63,316 nucleotides of DNA, taken from positions 1-63,316 of IMG/VR virus record IMGVR_UViG_3300020474_000010; one strand, given 5' to 3'. Position numbers and translations under genes: made by a program. Of this stretch, positions 27,670 to 33,886 are shown piece by piece. This stretch comes from a virus. Below the pieces are notes generated by a model. The model was given only the letters and a program-made list of their open reading frames with translations, was not told the DNA's origin and ran no database searches. Each line of letters starts with the position of its first letter. Positions within the stretch are counted from its first letter, which is position 1.

Positions 27670-27806
27670 TTGCCTTGTCCTCGATATGGTTTACGCTTCC
27701 CATTACGGGAGCTTGCACTGTATTTAGTATGCTTACCGTTTCCTTGACGTGTCTTCTTTGGTTGCGCTTCAATTGTCGCAATACCCGATGAAAATCTAAC
27801 TGCCAT
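27666..27806 (-). CDS. small basic protein, 46 aa
   Basis: MAVRFSSGIATIEAQPKKTR is followed by a Lys/Arg/Gly/Ser-rich tail (KYSASSRNGKRKPYRGQGK). The high positive charge suggests nucleic-acid or acidic-protein binding. Its stop overlaps the EF-hand gene start, so the two are probably made together. The leader (27807-27926) carries two TATAAT hexamers. Confidence 0.65.
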   Translation of the reverse strand: MAVRFSSGIATIEAQPKKTRQGNGKHTKYSASSRNGKRKPYRGQGK

Positions 27807-27908
27807 ATTGTATTATCTCTATAGAAAAGTGAGCAACACATTTACTTATCCGCTAGTCTTCGAGATGACAGATTGCTTTCAATCAAAGAGGTCGTGTTAC
27901 TCAATGAT

Positions 27909-27931
27909 ATTATATCACAAAATCAATTATA
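27909..27931 (-). promoter_or_regulatory. two sigma70-like -10 elements
   Basis: TATAAT occurs at 27926-27931 and again at 27909-27914 on the minus strand, with a leader of about 100 bases to the ATG at 27806. The 85 bases between the PAAR-like gene and this promoter region hold no other gene. Confidence 0.45.
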
Positions 27932-28262
27932 CTGCAAAAACTTTTGGTGATGCTGCAGAAGGACCAATCATAAGTCCTGTTGCTGCATTAAGGGGATCTC
28001 CAACAAAGCAAACCCTTCGACCACCAAAGCGAACTTTTGCACTCGAGGAAACTGCAATACGAGGAGTAGTGCAAGGAGTACCTCCAGGTGTAGTTCCAGG
28101 TGCAGGAGTCATGGTGTCTCCTTCTAATACAGGAGGAACACCTCCAATTAAATATTTTGGATTTGGTGGTATGGGGGCAAGAGGTGTTGGGGGTGTATTA
28201 CAAACACCTGCTCCACCAGTATCTGATGCTCCAGGGCGATAAACTGCGATTGCTCCAGCCAT
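27927..28262 (-). CDS. PAAR-like spike-tip protein, 111 aa
   Basis: Gly/Pro/Thr-rich, with KYLIGGVPPVLEGDTMTPAP, then CTTPRIAVSSSAKVRFGG, then RRVCFVGDPL, resembling PAAR repeats that cap contractile-tail spikes. T4 has PAAR protein gp5.4 next to gene 6, and this gene lies near gp25/gp6, which supports the call. Conserved Cys at about 21, 64 and 80 could bind metal. A plus-strand open frame opposite it is rejected. Confidence 0.65.
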   Translation of the reverse strand: MAGAIAVYRPGASDTGGAGVCNTPPTPLAPIPPNPKYLIGGVPPVLEGDTMTPAPGTTPGGTPCTTPRIAVSSSAKVRFGGRRVCFVGDPLNAATGLMIGPSAASPKVFAV

Positions 28263-28585
28263 TATCCTATATCCTCGGGTGATGGAATACCTTTACTCTT
28301 AATAAAGGAATCTCCTTCTATGTATTTCATTAACTCATCATTCTGGAAAACCTTCTCCCAGATCTGATTCAATGCCTCGGTCAACTTCAAATGTTCTTTC
28401 GCGTTCGGGGGACGGTAATACAGTTGCATCTTTTTCAATCTCATTAATTCGATCTCCTGCTGTTCCACTCGGGTGCGTAGGGCGAGAAGTTCGTTCTGCA
28501 GCGCTACTACTTGCTGCGTCGAAATAGTTGCAGAATTCATCAAAATTGTTGAGAGCGTCTTCGTAGCTCCAGGTTCTTGGGTCAT
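28262..28585 (-). CDS. coiled-coil protein, 107 aa (start uncertain)
   Basis: From ATG at 28585 (or 28540) the frame has a clear coiled coil (ALQNELLALRTRVEQQEIEL) followed by a helical C-terminus ending in PSPEDIG. Its stop overlaps the PAAR-like ATG by one base, so the C-terminal part looks real. The first 25 residues look less protein-like than the other frame (28338-28595), so a +1 frameshift between them is possible. Confidence 0.6.
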   Translation of the reverse strand: MTQEPGATKTLSTILMNSATISTQQVVALQNELLALRTRVEQQEIELMRLKKMQLYYRPPNAKEHLKLTEALNQIWEKVFQNDELMKYIEGDSFIKSKGIPSPEDIG

Positions 28586-28595
28586 TTTTTTCCAC
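28338..28595 (-). CDS. alternative overlapping frame, 85 aa, GTG start
   Basis: GTG at 28595 gives a convincing acidic start (MEKNDPRTWSYEDALNNFDE, then FCNYFD) that degrades into Ser/Arg/Pro-rich sequence after about residue 30. It lies about 45 bases after a late promoter, the expected spacing. Either a nested gene or the true N-terminus of the coiled-coil protein, joined by a +1 shift near 28520. Confidence 0.4.
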   Translation of the reverse strand: MEKNDPRTWSYEDALNNFDEFCNYFDAASSSAAERTSRPTHPSGTAGDRINEIEKDATVLPSPERERTFEVDRGIESDLGEGFPE

Positions 28596-28642
28596 GGGAA
28601 ATTTTTTGATATTGAAGGTTTAGTAAAGTGACTTTCCAAATA

Positions 28643-28650
28643 TATTTATC
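28643..28650 (-). promoter_or_regulatory. late promoter GATAAATA
   Basis: GATAAATATA on the minus strand opens the late block running from the coiled-coil and PAAR-like genes toward gp25. It marks the border between the small-gene island and the late genes. Confidence 0.65.
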
Positions 28651-28700
28651 GGTCGTCTGGATACTTTTGTAGGTTAGCGATGCCTAGGAGTCCCAACCCG

Positions 28701-28727
28701 CATTAAGAAGGGGCATTTTACTGCCCC
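28701..28727 (-). terminator. terminator ending the small-gene island
   Basis: A GGGGCA/TGCCCC stem (28722-28727 with 28710-28715), a 6-base loop and a following TTCTTAAT tract on the minus strand, 9 bases after the stop at 28736. Nothing else is seen between 28596 and 28735 besides this and the late promoter. Confidence 0.7.
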
Positions 28728-28735
28728 CTGTGTCA

Positions 28736-29014
28736 TTAGCGTGCTGCTTCCATGGCAGCGTCTATGCTTTCGTCTTCGTCTACTCTGACCCACTTGATCG
28801 GATCACCTGCTGTCATCTTCCAGATCATTTGATCACCACCGCCAAAGATTGAATGGCAGATACGGTATGCTGTCTCTATGTCTGCACAGTATACACAACC
28901 GTCTGGATCAAAGTTGAACCATGCTGCTGGTTGTACTGCCCAACCTCTTGGATCTGTTTTCATTGCTTCACGCTCTGCTGCTATTCTGTCGAAGGCTTCT
29001 TTTTTTAGTGGCAT
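28736..29014 (-). CDS. hypothetical protein, 92 aa
   Basis: MPLKKEAFDRIAAEREAMKT, then AWFNFDPDGCVYCADIETAY with two nearby Cys (CVYC), then an acidic end. Function unknown. It has its own TATAAT (29038-29043) with the shared AAACTAAACA leader and its own terminator, so it is an independent early-type unit. Confidence 0.75.
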   Translation of the reverse strand: MPLKKEAFDRIAAEREAMKTDPRGWAVQPAAWFNFDPDGCVYCADIETAYRICHSIFGGGDQMIWKMTAGDPIKWVRVDEDESIDAAMEAAR

Positions 29015-29037
29015 GTGTTTAGTTTGTTTATATTATT

Positions 29038-29043
29038 ATTATA
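29038..29043 (-). promoter_or_regulatory. early-type promoter, TATAAT
   Basis: CTATAATAATAATATAAAC lies 24-29 bases before the ATG at 29014 and is followed by the recurrent AAACAAACTAAACA leader. Confidence 0.65.
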
Positions 29044-29048
29044 GTGTA

Positions 29049-29804
29049 TCATGACGCATATGTCAAGATCATTCGATTTGGATCTGTGGTCACGAACTGT
29101 CTCACGTTATCCTGTTGTATTTTGATTACGACCTGAGATGATTTATTTGCTTTGCTGAGTCCTAAGAATGCCTTGATACCGTTATTACTTGTTACTCTCA
29201 CTCTCAACCCTAGATCCACAGAACAAAATGATCCATTCAATAACATACGTCTGCTGCTCTTACCCTTACCTCTCACCAGTTGTGGTATGTGGTCTGCTTC
29301 TATGCATTGAGTCATAGTCAAGCGATCTGCTTCCATAATATGTAGCATCTCGTGCTTGGTGTCGTTGATTACAATTCCATATCCTCGCTGCTTCTCTACT
29401 ACGTGTGTCCTCATAAAGTCGAGCATCATATATGGATCGATTGTGTTTAATGCTTTCTCACAACAGTCGTTGAAGAGGTCGCGTGCTTGGTCGATAAGTG
29501 CTTTCCTATCTTCCTTAGGTAGCATATGAGCACCCTTAAGGAATGTGAAGAAGTTTTCAAAACAGGTTCGGTCAATGACGTCATTAATTTGTGAGGTGTT
29601 AACCCAATCGAAAGATCCATTTTTTAAACCTGCCTTATGCTTGATTGAAATTCCTTTCTCTCCTGCTACTGCATCTGCCTTATGTTTCGTTCCTCCCTTA
29701 TGAGTAACGTTTGTATGATAGACTGCGAACTCGTTTAAAATATCAATTGTGGCGTGCTCGTTTGATACGCCTTGATGATGTGTGCTTCCGTTGGTTTTGA
29801 ACAT
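29049..29804 (-). CDS. possible PD-(D/E)xK-type nuclease, 251 aa
   Basis: ATG at 29804 is chosen because it follows a TATAAT promoter and a 34-base leader; the open frame upstream is promoter sequence. Residues 16-57 hold E16, then GGTKHKADAVAG (D44), then GISIKHKAG (S53-I-K55), resembling the D-Xn-(S/E)-x-K core of restriction-enzyme-like folds, followed by GSFDWVNTS. The C-terminal half is basic. Nuclease activity is inferred from pattern only. It is the largest gene of the early island. Confidence 0.5.
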   Translation of the reverse strand: MFKTNGSTHHQGVSNEHATIDILNEFAVYHTNVTHKGGTKHKADAVAGEKGISIKHKAGLKNGSFDWVNTSQINDVIDRTCFENFFTFLKGAHMLPKEDRKALIDQARDLFNDCCEKALNTIDPYMMLDFMRTHVVEKQRGYGIVINDTKHEMLHIMEADRLTMTQCIEADHIPQLVRGKGKSSRRMLLNGSFCSVDLGLRVRVTSNNGIKAFLGLSKANKSSQVVIKIQQDNVRQFVTTDPNRMILTYAS

Positions 29805-29900
29805 ATTGTTTGGGGTGATCGACACCCTGATTGTGTATACTATAATTATAAAGGATATCACCCGCTGTATGCATATGGGGTGTGCCAGTTCTATAACTGG
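29805..29900 (-). promoter_or_regulatory. early promoter cassette with two stem-loops
   Basis: In transcription order: dyad CCAGTTATAGAACTGG (29885-29900) whose loop contains the stop codon of the 57-residue gene, TATAAT at 29845-29850, then a leader hairpin GGGTG-TCGAT-CACCC just before the ATG at 29804. The leader hairpin could mask the ribosome-binding region. Confidence 0.6.
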
Positions 29901-30064
29901 TTCTCCCATACTGTTGTTTTAAATCTTTTGACTGCCTTGTCAAGTAATTTCATGTCACCGTCGCATATGTCGGCGCAATCCTCATCTTCCACATGGCAGA
30001 AGGCATTATTGATGTCACCGATTAGTGTGAGTAATGCGGTGTAATTGCTTGCGGGTGTTACCAT
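29891..30064 (-). CDS. hypothetical protein, 57 aa
   Basis: MVTPASNYTALLTLIGDINN, then an acidic Cys-containing middle (CHVEDEDCADIC) and a basic end. The start overlaps the upstream stop (TAATG) and its stop codon lies inside the dyad loop at 29885-29900. The three Cys could bind metal. No family recognised. Confidence 0.65.
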   Translation of the reverse strand: MVTPASNYTALLTLIGDINNAFCHVEDEDCADICDGDMKLLDKAVKRFKTTVWENQL

Positions 30065-30222
30065 TAGAATTCGTCCCTAAAAAGTTGATAATAAAAGTCG
30101 TCAAAGATTTTGAACTGGTAAGCGGTGTCACTCAGTGTCTCGTCTTGATTCCATCCCCTGCCAACTGTGGCGGGGGTGTGATTGTAACAGTCGAGGACTG
30201 CTTGATATGTGGTCTCGTTCAT
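30064..30222 (-). CDS. hypothetical protein, 52 aa
   Basis: ATG at 30222 (TAATG overlap with the upstream stop) gives MNETTYQAVLDCYNHTPATV and an aromatic, acidic end (KIFDDFYYQLFRDEF). It is the middle of a three-gene coupled set (30389-29891). Function unknown. Confidence 0.65.
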   Translation of the reverse strand: MNETTYQAVLDCYNHTPATVGRGWNQDETLSDTAYQFKIFDDFYYQLFRDEF

Positions 30223-30389
30223 TAGTGTCTGTCCGAGATGTACCATGTTCCACCAGTAGGAACTTCGAGTGCTTGGAACTGACGTTTTTCCATTGCATCA
30301 AGTGCCATTCTTACAACGGGGTCGTTTGCTGCTGTCTCATTCATGAGTACTGCACCGTTGTAATAAGAAGAGAGTTGTTTGTTGTTCAT
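30222..30389 (-). CDS. hypothetical protein, 55 aa, predicted leaderless
   Basis: ATG at 30389 gives MNNKQLSSYYNGAVLMNETA and ends TGGTWYISDRH. The promoter TATAAT ends seven bases before the ATG, so transcription should begin at or next to the start codon. The MNET motif recurs at the start of the next gene. Function unknown. Confidence 0.65.
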   Translation of the reverse strand: MNNKQLSSYYNGAVLMNETAANDPVVRMALDAMEKRQFQALEVPTGGTWYISDRH

Positions 30390-30453
30390 GTACTTATTAT
30401 AATGGAGCGGTGGCAGTGTTGCCACCACTTGTAGACAGTTTGTGAAGTGTCAC
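30390..30453 (-). promoter_or_regulatory. promoter-stem-loop cassette (leaderless type)
   Basis: In transcription order: dyad GACA..TGTC (30434-30451) just after or over the stop of the 83-residue gene, a 7-bp hairpin GGTGGCA/TGCCACC (30409-30426), TATAAT at 30396-30401, six bases, then ATG at 30389. Confidence 0.6.
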
Positions 30454-30701
30454 AGCTCCTCTAGCATTTCGTCCATCTCGACCGCGTTGATCTTTGGATT
30501 GTCCCATCTTACACCGTCTCCTGTGTTTGGGATGTCGTAGTTCATGAAGATCTCAAGAAGGTGTTCCCAATCCATTGCCTGACGTGCTATGTCATAAAGA
30601 CCACTGTCAGATCCGATCCATAGTGCTGCGTTCCATGTCTCGTAGTTAGTCCAACCGTTGTATTCTGTGTCGGTTAGATTTGCTTGATAAGTTGCGGTCA
30701 T
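30450..30701 (-). CDS. conserved NGWTNYETWNAALWI-type protein, 83 aa
   Basis: The segment NGWTNYETWNAALWIGSD (residues about 15-32) is a motif I recognise in small phage and prokaryotic proteins of unknown function. The rest is acidic. Own promoter at 30728-30733 and a leader with AAAGG before the ATG. Confidence 0.75.
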   Translation of the reverse strand: MTATYQANLTDTEYNGWTNYETWNAALWIGSDSGLYDIARQAMDWEHLLEIFMNYDIPNTGDGVRWDNPKINAVEMDEMLEEL

Positions 30702-30786
30702 GAATACCTTTGTTTGTTTATACTATTATTATAGCAGTGGCAGTTGCCACCGCAACGTACTATGTGCCACTAGTTGAACTGGTACA
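30702..30786 (-). promoter_or_regulatory. promoter-stem-loop cassette
   Basis: Dyad TGTACCA...TGGCACA (30763-30785) spans the 3' end of the 97-residue gene; hairpin GTGGCA/TGCCAC (30737-30750) follows; then TATAAT at 30728-30733 and a leader containing TATAAACAAAGG. Confidence 0.6.
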
Positions 30787-31053
30787 CTTCCATGCAGCTC
30801 CATGTGTTTGTTTGTTCCATGTGATTTTACCCATACGATCCATAGAATTGAAACAACGTTGGCACATGCATGTGACATCATCACCTTCCGAGTTGGTCAG
30901 CTGCCCCCAGTCATAGTCGCACCAATCTTTCCCCATCACCTCTATGCTATAATAATAATCATATGTTGGTTTGTACCATCGCCCCCGTTGCATATCAGGC
31001 TCGCCATCTGTATGCTCATCGTCATACACATGGCATAGGTCACAGTATGCCAT
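30760..31053 (-). CDS. putative zinc-binding protein, 97 aa
   Basis: ATG at 31053 overlaps the upstream stop (TAATG). MAYCDLCH gives C4 and C7; CMCQRCF gives C62, C64 and C67, a likely zinc site. The centre is Tyr/Trp-rich. The coding end (TSGT-stop) runs into the repeated dyad at 30763-30785. Possible nucleic-acid or host-protein binder; unproven. Confidence 0.7.
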   Translation of the reverse strand: MAYCDLCHVYDDEHTDGEPDMQRGRWYKPTYDYYYSIEVMGKDWCDYDWGQLTNSEGDDVTCMCQRCFNSMDRMGKITWNKQTHGAAWKCTSSTSGT

Positions 31054-31265
31054 TATATGATACCTACTGCACCGAGGTCGCCATAGCAACCCTCAACAAC
31101 TCTCTTACCATTGAGAGCATACCAAACAACCTCGGCATATCCGTAGTCGTCTGCAATCTGTAAGCATAGTTCATCTGCCCATTGATTGTTTAGGACTGGT
31201 TCCTTAATGTTTGTGTTTGGAACTTCAATAAATCTTTCGATATTGAATGGATAATTTTTGATCAT
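31053..31265 (-). CDS. hypothetical protein, 70 aa
   Basis: MIKNYPFNIERFIEVPNTNI, then ELCLQIADDYGYAEVVWYAL. It is followed in a TAATG overlap by the zinc-site protein, and two bases separate it from the gene before, so all are co-transcribed. The start region carries the AAACTAAACA leader motif. Function unknown. Confidence 0.7.
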   Translation of the reverse strand: MIKNYPFNIERFIEVPNTNIKEPVLNNQWADELCLQIADDYGYAEVVWYALNGKRVVEGCYGDLGAVGII

Positions 31266-31267
31266 GT

Positions 31268-31501
31268 TTAGTTTTGAATTAACTCTGTATTAACTTCATT
31301 ATAAACCCTTACAGACAACTCTGCATCACCTGATGTGTCAATATTATTTCTGTCACACGCTTTCCCCACTATGCCCCATATAGTGTTAACTTCATCATCA
31401 GTGAGGAACTGTGCCATGCTGTAGTAAATTTCAACTTTATCATCATGTGTGCATTCCCCATAGGGATTGTCCTCTGGATACTCCCAACCTTTAACTAGCA
31501 T
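31268..31501 (-). CDS. hypothetical protein, 77 aa
   Basis: MLVKGWEYPEDNPYGECTHD, then a hydrophilic helical remainder. It overlaps the preceding gene by 11 bases. Part of the contiguous set from 32505 down to 30760. Function unknown. Confidence 0.7.
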   Translation of the reverse strand: MLVKGWEYPEDNPYGECTHDDKVEIYYSMAQFLTDDEVNTIWGIVGKACDRNNIDTSGDAELSVRVYNEVNTELIQN

Positions 31502-31730
31502 AGTCCTCCTTCTTTGGGTATTGTCCCTGTTCGATCCAATGTGCTAAGGCATCAATCTCTTTGCCAATTGCGTGACCATCCCAAAATTCAAACGGTTCCC
31601 ATAGATGGTCGCCCATGAACCCCTCCTGTCCATTGTCTGTCCAGTCAAAAAACTTGTCTGGTACATGCTCTGTGAGATAGAATCCAGACGCCCACTGGAA
31701 ACACGCTTCTGCATATGTTAGTTTTCTCAT
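31491..31730 (-). CDS. hypothetical protein, 79 aa
   Basis: Trp/Phe-rich and acidic: AEACFQWASGFYLTEHVPDK, then FEFWDGHAIGKEIDALAHWI. ATGA overlap with the gene before. Function unknown. Confidence 0.7.
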   Translation of the reverse strand: MRKLTYAEACFQWASGFYLTEHVPDKFFDWTDNGQEGFMGDHLWEPFEFWDGHAIGKEIDALAHWIEQGQYPKKEDYAS

Positions 31731-31939
31731 ACTGCTAATGATAGTTGAAATGGTTCTGGATCTTTTTCCTCGGTGATGTTGGTGATGACTTCATCATACC
31801 AACCATAGTCTGACTCCATGTCATCCCATGTCCCGTTGTTAAACTGTTCGATAGCATGCTCTTTGGATCTTGCCATGATTGTATAATCTGTATAAGTCCA
31901 GTGCTTTGCTTCGATGTAAAATGCTTTCTCGTCTACCAT
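31727..31939 (-). CDS. hypothetical protein, 70 aa
   Basis: MVDEKAFYIEAKHWTYTDYT, then an acidic middle with WDDMESDYGWYDEV. The start overlaps the previous stop (TAATG). Function unknown; the acid/aromatic pattern is typical of small phage early proteins. Confidence 0.7.
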   Translation of the reverse strand: MVDEKAFYIEAKHWTYTDYTIMARSKEHAIEQFNNGTWDDMESDYGWYDEVITNITEEKDPEPFQLSLAV

Positions 31940-32100
31940 TAGTAATCCTCCCTTAGAAATCCGTATGCATCATAGATTGCCGAGTATTTACGCCCAATGC
32001 TGATAGCGTGTAAATACTGTTCAAATGTGGGTGTGGTGTGGTCGTCATCATCACACCTCTTAAACCATTCGGTTTTGTAGTCTGAAAAACTAATCATCAT
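31939..32100 (-). CDS. hypothetical protein, 53 aa
   Basis: ATG at 32100 (or 32097) gives MMISFSDYKTEWFKRCDDDD, then HTTPTFEQYLHAISIGRKYS. It overlaps the upstream gene by about 11 bases and ends in a TAATG junction with the next. Function unknown. Confidence 0.65.
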   Translation of the reverse strand: MMISFSDYKTEWFKRCDDDDHTTPTFEQYLHAISIGRKYSAIYDAYGFLREDY

Positions 32101-32308
32101 TAAGTACCTCTCGTGCTGCTGCTAGGATCTGATCTTGAAACCAGTCTGAGTCTGTGATCACATCAACCTCGTGCTGGACAAGTTGTTTAATGTAACGCTG
32201 CATCATGTGTGCTGATGTCTCCCAAATGAGAGGTGATTTTAAATTATCACCCATTGCTTCAATGAAAGCATCATCAACATCATTTCTCATTGGATCACTC
32301 ATAGTCAT
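32090..32308 (-). CDS. hypothetical protein, 72 aa
   Basis: Acidic and helical: MTMSDPMRNDVDDAFIEAMG, then HMMQRYIKQLVQHEVDVITD. ATGA junction with the preceding gene. Function unknown. Confidence 0.7.
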   Translation of the reverse strand: MTMSDPMRNDVDDAFIEAMGDNLKSPLIWETSAHMMQRYIKQLVQHEVDVITDSDWFQDQILAAAREVLNDD

Positions 32309-32505
32309 GCTACCCCCTGTGGGTCAATTGAATAATCCCACGGTGCGGGTTCGCAGATCTTCTCGACTAGAGAATGAAATGCTGGTAGATCTGATAATGG
32401 GTTATCAGAATCAACGAGAGATGTTGCCATCTTAACGAGGATCTTTTCCTCTGGTTCAGTCATTTCAAGAGACCTTAACCAATTTGTGTTTAGTTTGTTT
32501 TCCAT
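32305..32505 (-). CDS. hypothetical protein, 66 aa, predicted leaderless
   Basis: MENKLNTNWLRSLEMTEPEE followed by a helical acidic region. TATAAT (32512-32517) is separated from the ATG by exactly six bases. The AAACTAAACA motif found in other leaders is here inside codons 4-7. First gene of the 32505-30760 set. Function unknown. Confidence 0.7.
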   Translation of the reverse strand: MENKLNTNWLRSLEMTEPEEKILVKMATSLVDSDNPLSDLPAFHSLVEKICEPAPWDYSIDPQGVA

Positions 32506-32567
32506 GTCTTTATTATAAAGGATGATGTTGCCACTGTAAGGGGTTAGTAGACACTTTATAAATTGTC
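32506..32567 (-). promoter_or_regulatory. promoter-stem-loop cassette (leaderless type)
   Basis: Near-palindrome GACAATTTATAAAGTGTC (32550-32567) contains the TAA stop of the 75-residue gene at its centre; TATAAT at 32512-32517 is followed by AAAGAC and ATG. Confidence 0.6.
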
Positions 32568-32783
32568 ACTCTCTATTCGGTATTCCAACTCAGCTTGTTC
32601 TTCCCATTTCAACGCATTATCGCTAAACTCCATAAGGCGGTCCAATACTTCAACCATTGAATAGTCTCTGTTGATTGCATCATCACCAAAGGCAATTTCA
32701 TAAACTTCCTCTATGAATTGTTCCTGTGTGGTCACGTAGTCATAAGACCACGTGCCATCCAGTTTCTCATGTGGAACACCCAT
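32556..32783 (-). CDS. hypothetical protein, 75 aa
   Basis: MGVPHEKLDGTWSYDYVTTQ, then a long acidic helix (EQFIEEVYEIAFGDDAINRD). It starts in a TAATG junction with the 49-residue gene and ends inside the dyad at 32550-32567. Function unknown. Confidence 0.7.
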   Translation of the reverse strand: MGVPHEKLDGTWSYDYVTTQEQFIEEVYEIAFGDDAINRDYSMVEVLDRLMEFSDNALKWEEQAELEYRIESDNL

Positions 32784-32932
32784 TACCCCATTTCCTCGAG
32801 GATCTGGTATGCTCTGATTGATGCAACTTCCTGTGCATTCTCTGACTGTGGATCAAATCCCGCTTCTTCTAATTGAGTTAGAAGATCCTCGAAAATGCCT
32901 TCGAGGATTGATTCGTTAGTTAAGCAACTCAT
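32783..32932 (-). CDS. hypothetical protein, 49 aa
   Basis: ATG at 32932 (ATGA overlap) gives MSCLTNESILEGIFEDLLTQ, then an acidic helical remainder. Both ends are coupled to neighbours, which supports a real gene. Function unknown. Confidence 0.65.
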   Translation of the reverse strand: MSCLTNESILEGIFEDLLTQLEEAGFDPQSENAQEVASIRAYQILEEMG

Positions 32933-33114
32933 GAGAATAAAGGTCTCATGTAGTTTTTGAACTCTTCACATCTGTGAGATGCTAGGACTCTCATTTCCTT
33001 TTCTGTGATTACTATGTCGTAACCCTCTGCTCTCATTTCATCGTAGCATGCCTGAGATACTCCCTTGTCTGTTAGGTCGTATTTGTGAAGTTCAATGTGT
33101 TTGAAAAAACTCAT
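32929..33114 (-). CDS. hypothetical protein, 61 aa
   Basis: MSFFKHIELHKYDLTDKGVS, then EGYDIVITEKEMRVLASHRC. It has its own promoter TATAAT (33140-33145) and the ACTAAACA leader. Function unknown. Confidence 0.7.
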   Translation of the reverse strand: MSFFKHIELHKYDLTDKGVSQACYDEMRAEGYDIVITEKEMRVLASHRCEEFKNYMRPLFS

Positions 33115-33200
33115 GTTGTTTAGTTTTGTTTATACTATTATTATACACACGCAGGGTGACAGATGCCACCCAGTGTGTACCACTTTCTAAACTGTCACAC
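33115..33200 (-). promoter_or_regulatory. promoter-stem-loop cassette
   Basis: Imperfect dyad GTGTGACAG...GTGGTACAC (33173-33200) just after the stop at 33203, hairpin GGGTG/CACCC (33154-33171), TATAAT at 33140-33145, then a leader with TATAAACAAAACTAAACA before ATG 33114. Confidence 0.6.
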
Positions 33201-33202
33201 CC

Positions 33203-33631
33203 CTACTCGTTGGGGATAGTGACTGGTTCTATAATACTATCTGTGATGTTATAATCATCATCATATTTGTGATCTAAACTAAACCCGTTCCATTCGCCAT
33301 GATCAAATATGTATAGAAACTCTTCACATGCCTTTGCGTTCTTAGCAAATGACCTGAAATCCTTGTCAAGTCGTGGTGCTTCACTGTCACCCCCGTAGTA
33401 ACTAGGTTGTGGATCTCTTTTCACATATTCTTGCTTCTCGAAATCAAATTCATTATCTGAGTAGCATGATGACATGTTGCCACCGTCTAGTAACTCAGCT
33501 ATCTTTTCATATGTGTTGTAGTGTTCTTTAAGAACTACACCCAACCACTCGGGATAACCGTCCCAATGATGATAAGCTGATAATACTGAGCCGTCTTGTA
33601 GTTTAAGACCAATGCGTGAACGTGTTCCCAT
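33203..33631 (-). CDS. conserved phage protein MGTRSRIGLKL-type, 142 aa
   Basis: The start MGTRSRIGLKLQDGSVLSAY followed by HHWDGYPEWLGVVL is a pattern I recall from many T4-like phage proteins of unknown function. Soluble, with no membrane segment. It is preceded by the 239-base stretch with a structured RNA-like segment, so its expression may be controlled at the RNA level (inference). Confidence 0.75.
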   Translation of the reverse strand: MGTRSRIGLKLQDGSVLSAYHHWDGYPEWLGVVLKEHYNTYEKIAELLDGGNMSSCYSDNEFDFEKQEYVKRDPQPSYYGGDSEAPRLDKDFRSFAKNAKACEEFLYIFDHGEWNGFSLDHKYDDDYNITDSIIEPVTIPNE

Positions 33632-33660
33632 GTTTGTTTAGTTTTGAGAGAATAGGGTGC

Positions 33661-33819
33661 GGAAAACAAAATGGATGGCGGTAGATTGGTGGCGATTTGC
33701 GTTATCTACCTTTAATAATAATGTGCTTGGTTATCTTCTGATTAACTGGACTAGTCTATTAATCAGTAGGGACTTTCACCTCTTCGGTCTTACACCTAAT
33801 TAACCATCATTTGTTTTCC
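33661..33819 (-). ncRNA. candidate structured leader RNA
   Basis: The 239 bases between 33632 and 33870 hold no gene. A 16-bp closing stem with two single-base bulges pairs 33661-33678 with 33804-33819. Inside are a 7-bp hairpin (GGTAGAT/ATCTACC, 33680-33710), an 8-bp hairpin (CTGATTAA/TTAATCAG, 33738-33766) whose loop holds self-complementary GACTAGTC, and the minus-strand segment GAAGAGGTGAAAGTCC. A TATATT -10-like element lies just upstream. Strand and class are inferred from gene direction; it matches no RNA family I can name with confidence. Confidence 0.5.
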
Positions 33820-33862
33820 CATTCTTAATATAACAGAATGGACCAGGGAATGCAACCCTGTG

Positions 33863-33886
33863 TGTGCCACTTAATAACGTGGCACA
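33863..33886 (-). repeat. stop-codon dyad, strongest copy
   Basis: TGTGCCAC/GTGGCACA, an 8-bp stem, with the TAA stop of the 96-residue gene in the loop; outer ACCC/GGGT arms extend it with a bulge. Likely a terminator-like or processing structure at the gene end. Confidence 0.65.

Noticed and set aside
27808-28242. 144-aa plus-strand frame opposite the PAAR-like gene
   Set aside because: Gly/Pro content arises on both strands of this repeat-like sequence; the minus frame fits the PAAR pattern and is coupled to its neighbour.
29804-29909. Longer start for the nuclease-like gene at 29909
   Set aside because: The extra 35 codons cover the promoter, dyad and leader hairpin, so ATG 29804 is preferred.
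33661-33819. Hammerhead, group I intron or RNase P RNA as identity of the structured segment
   Set aside because: GAGGTGAAAGTCC recalls the RNase P core, but the other universal blocks are missing; CTGANGA of hammerheads and group I P7 elements were not found.
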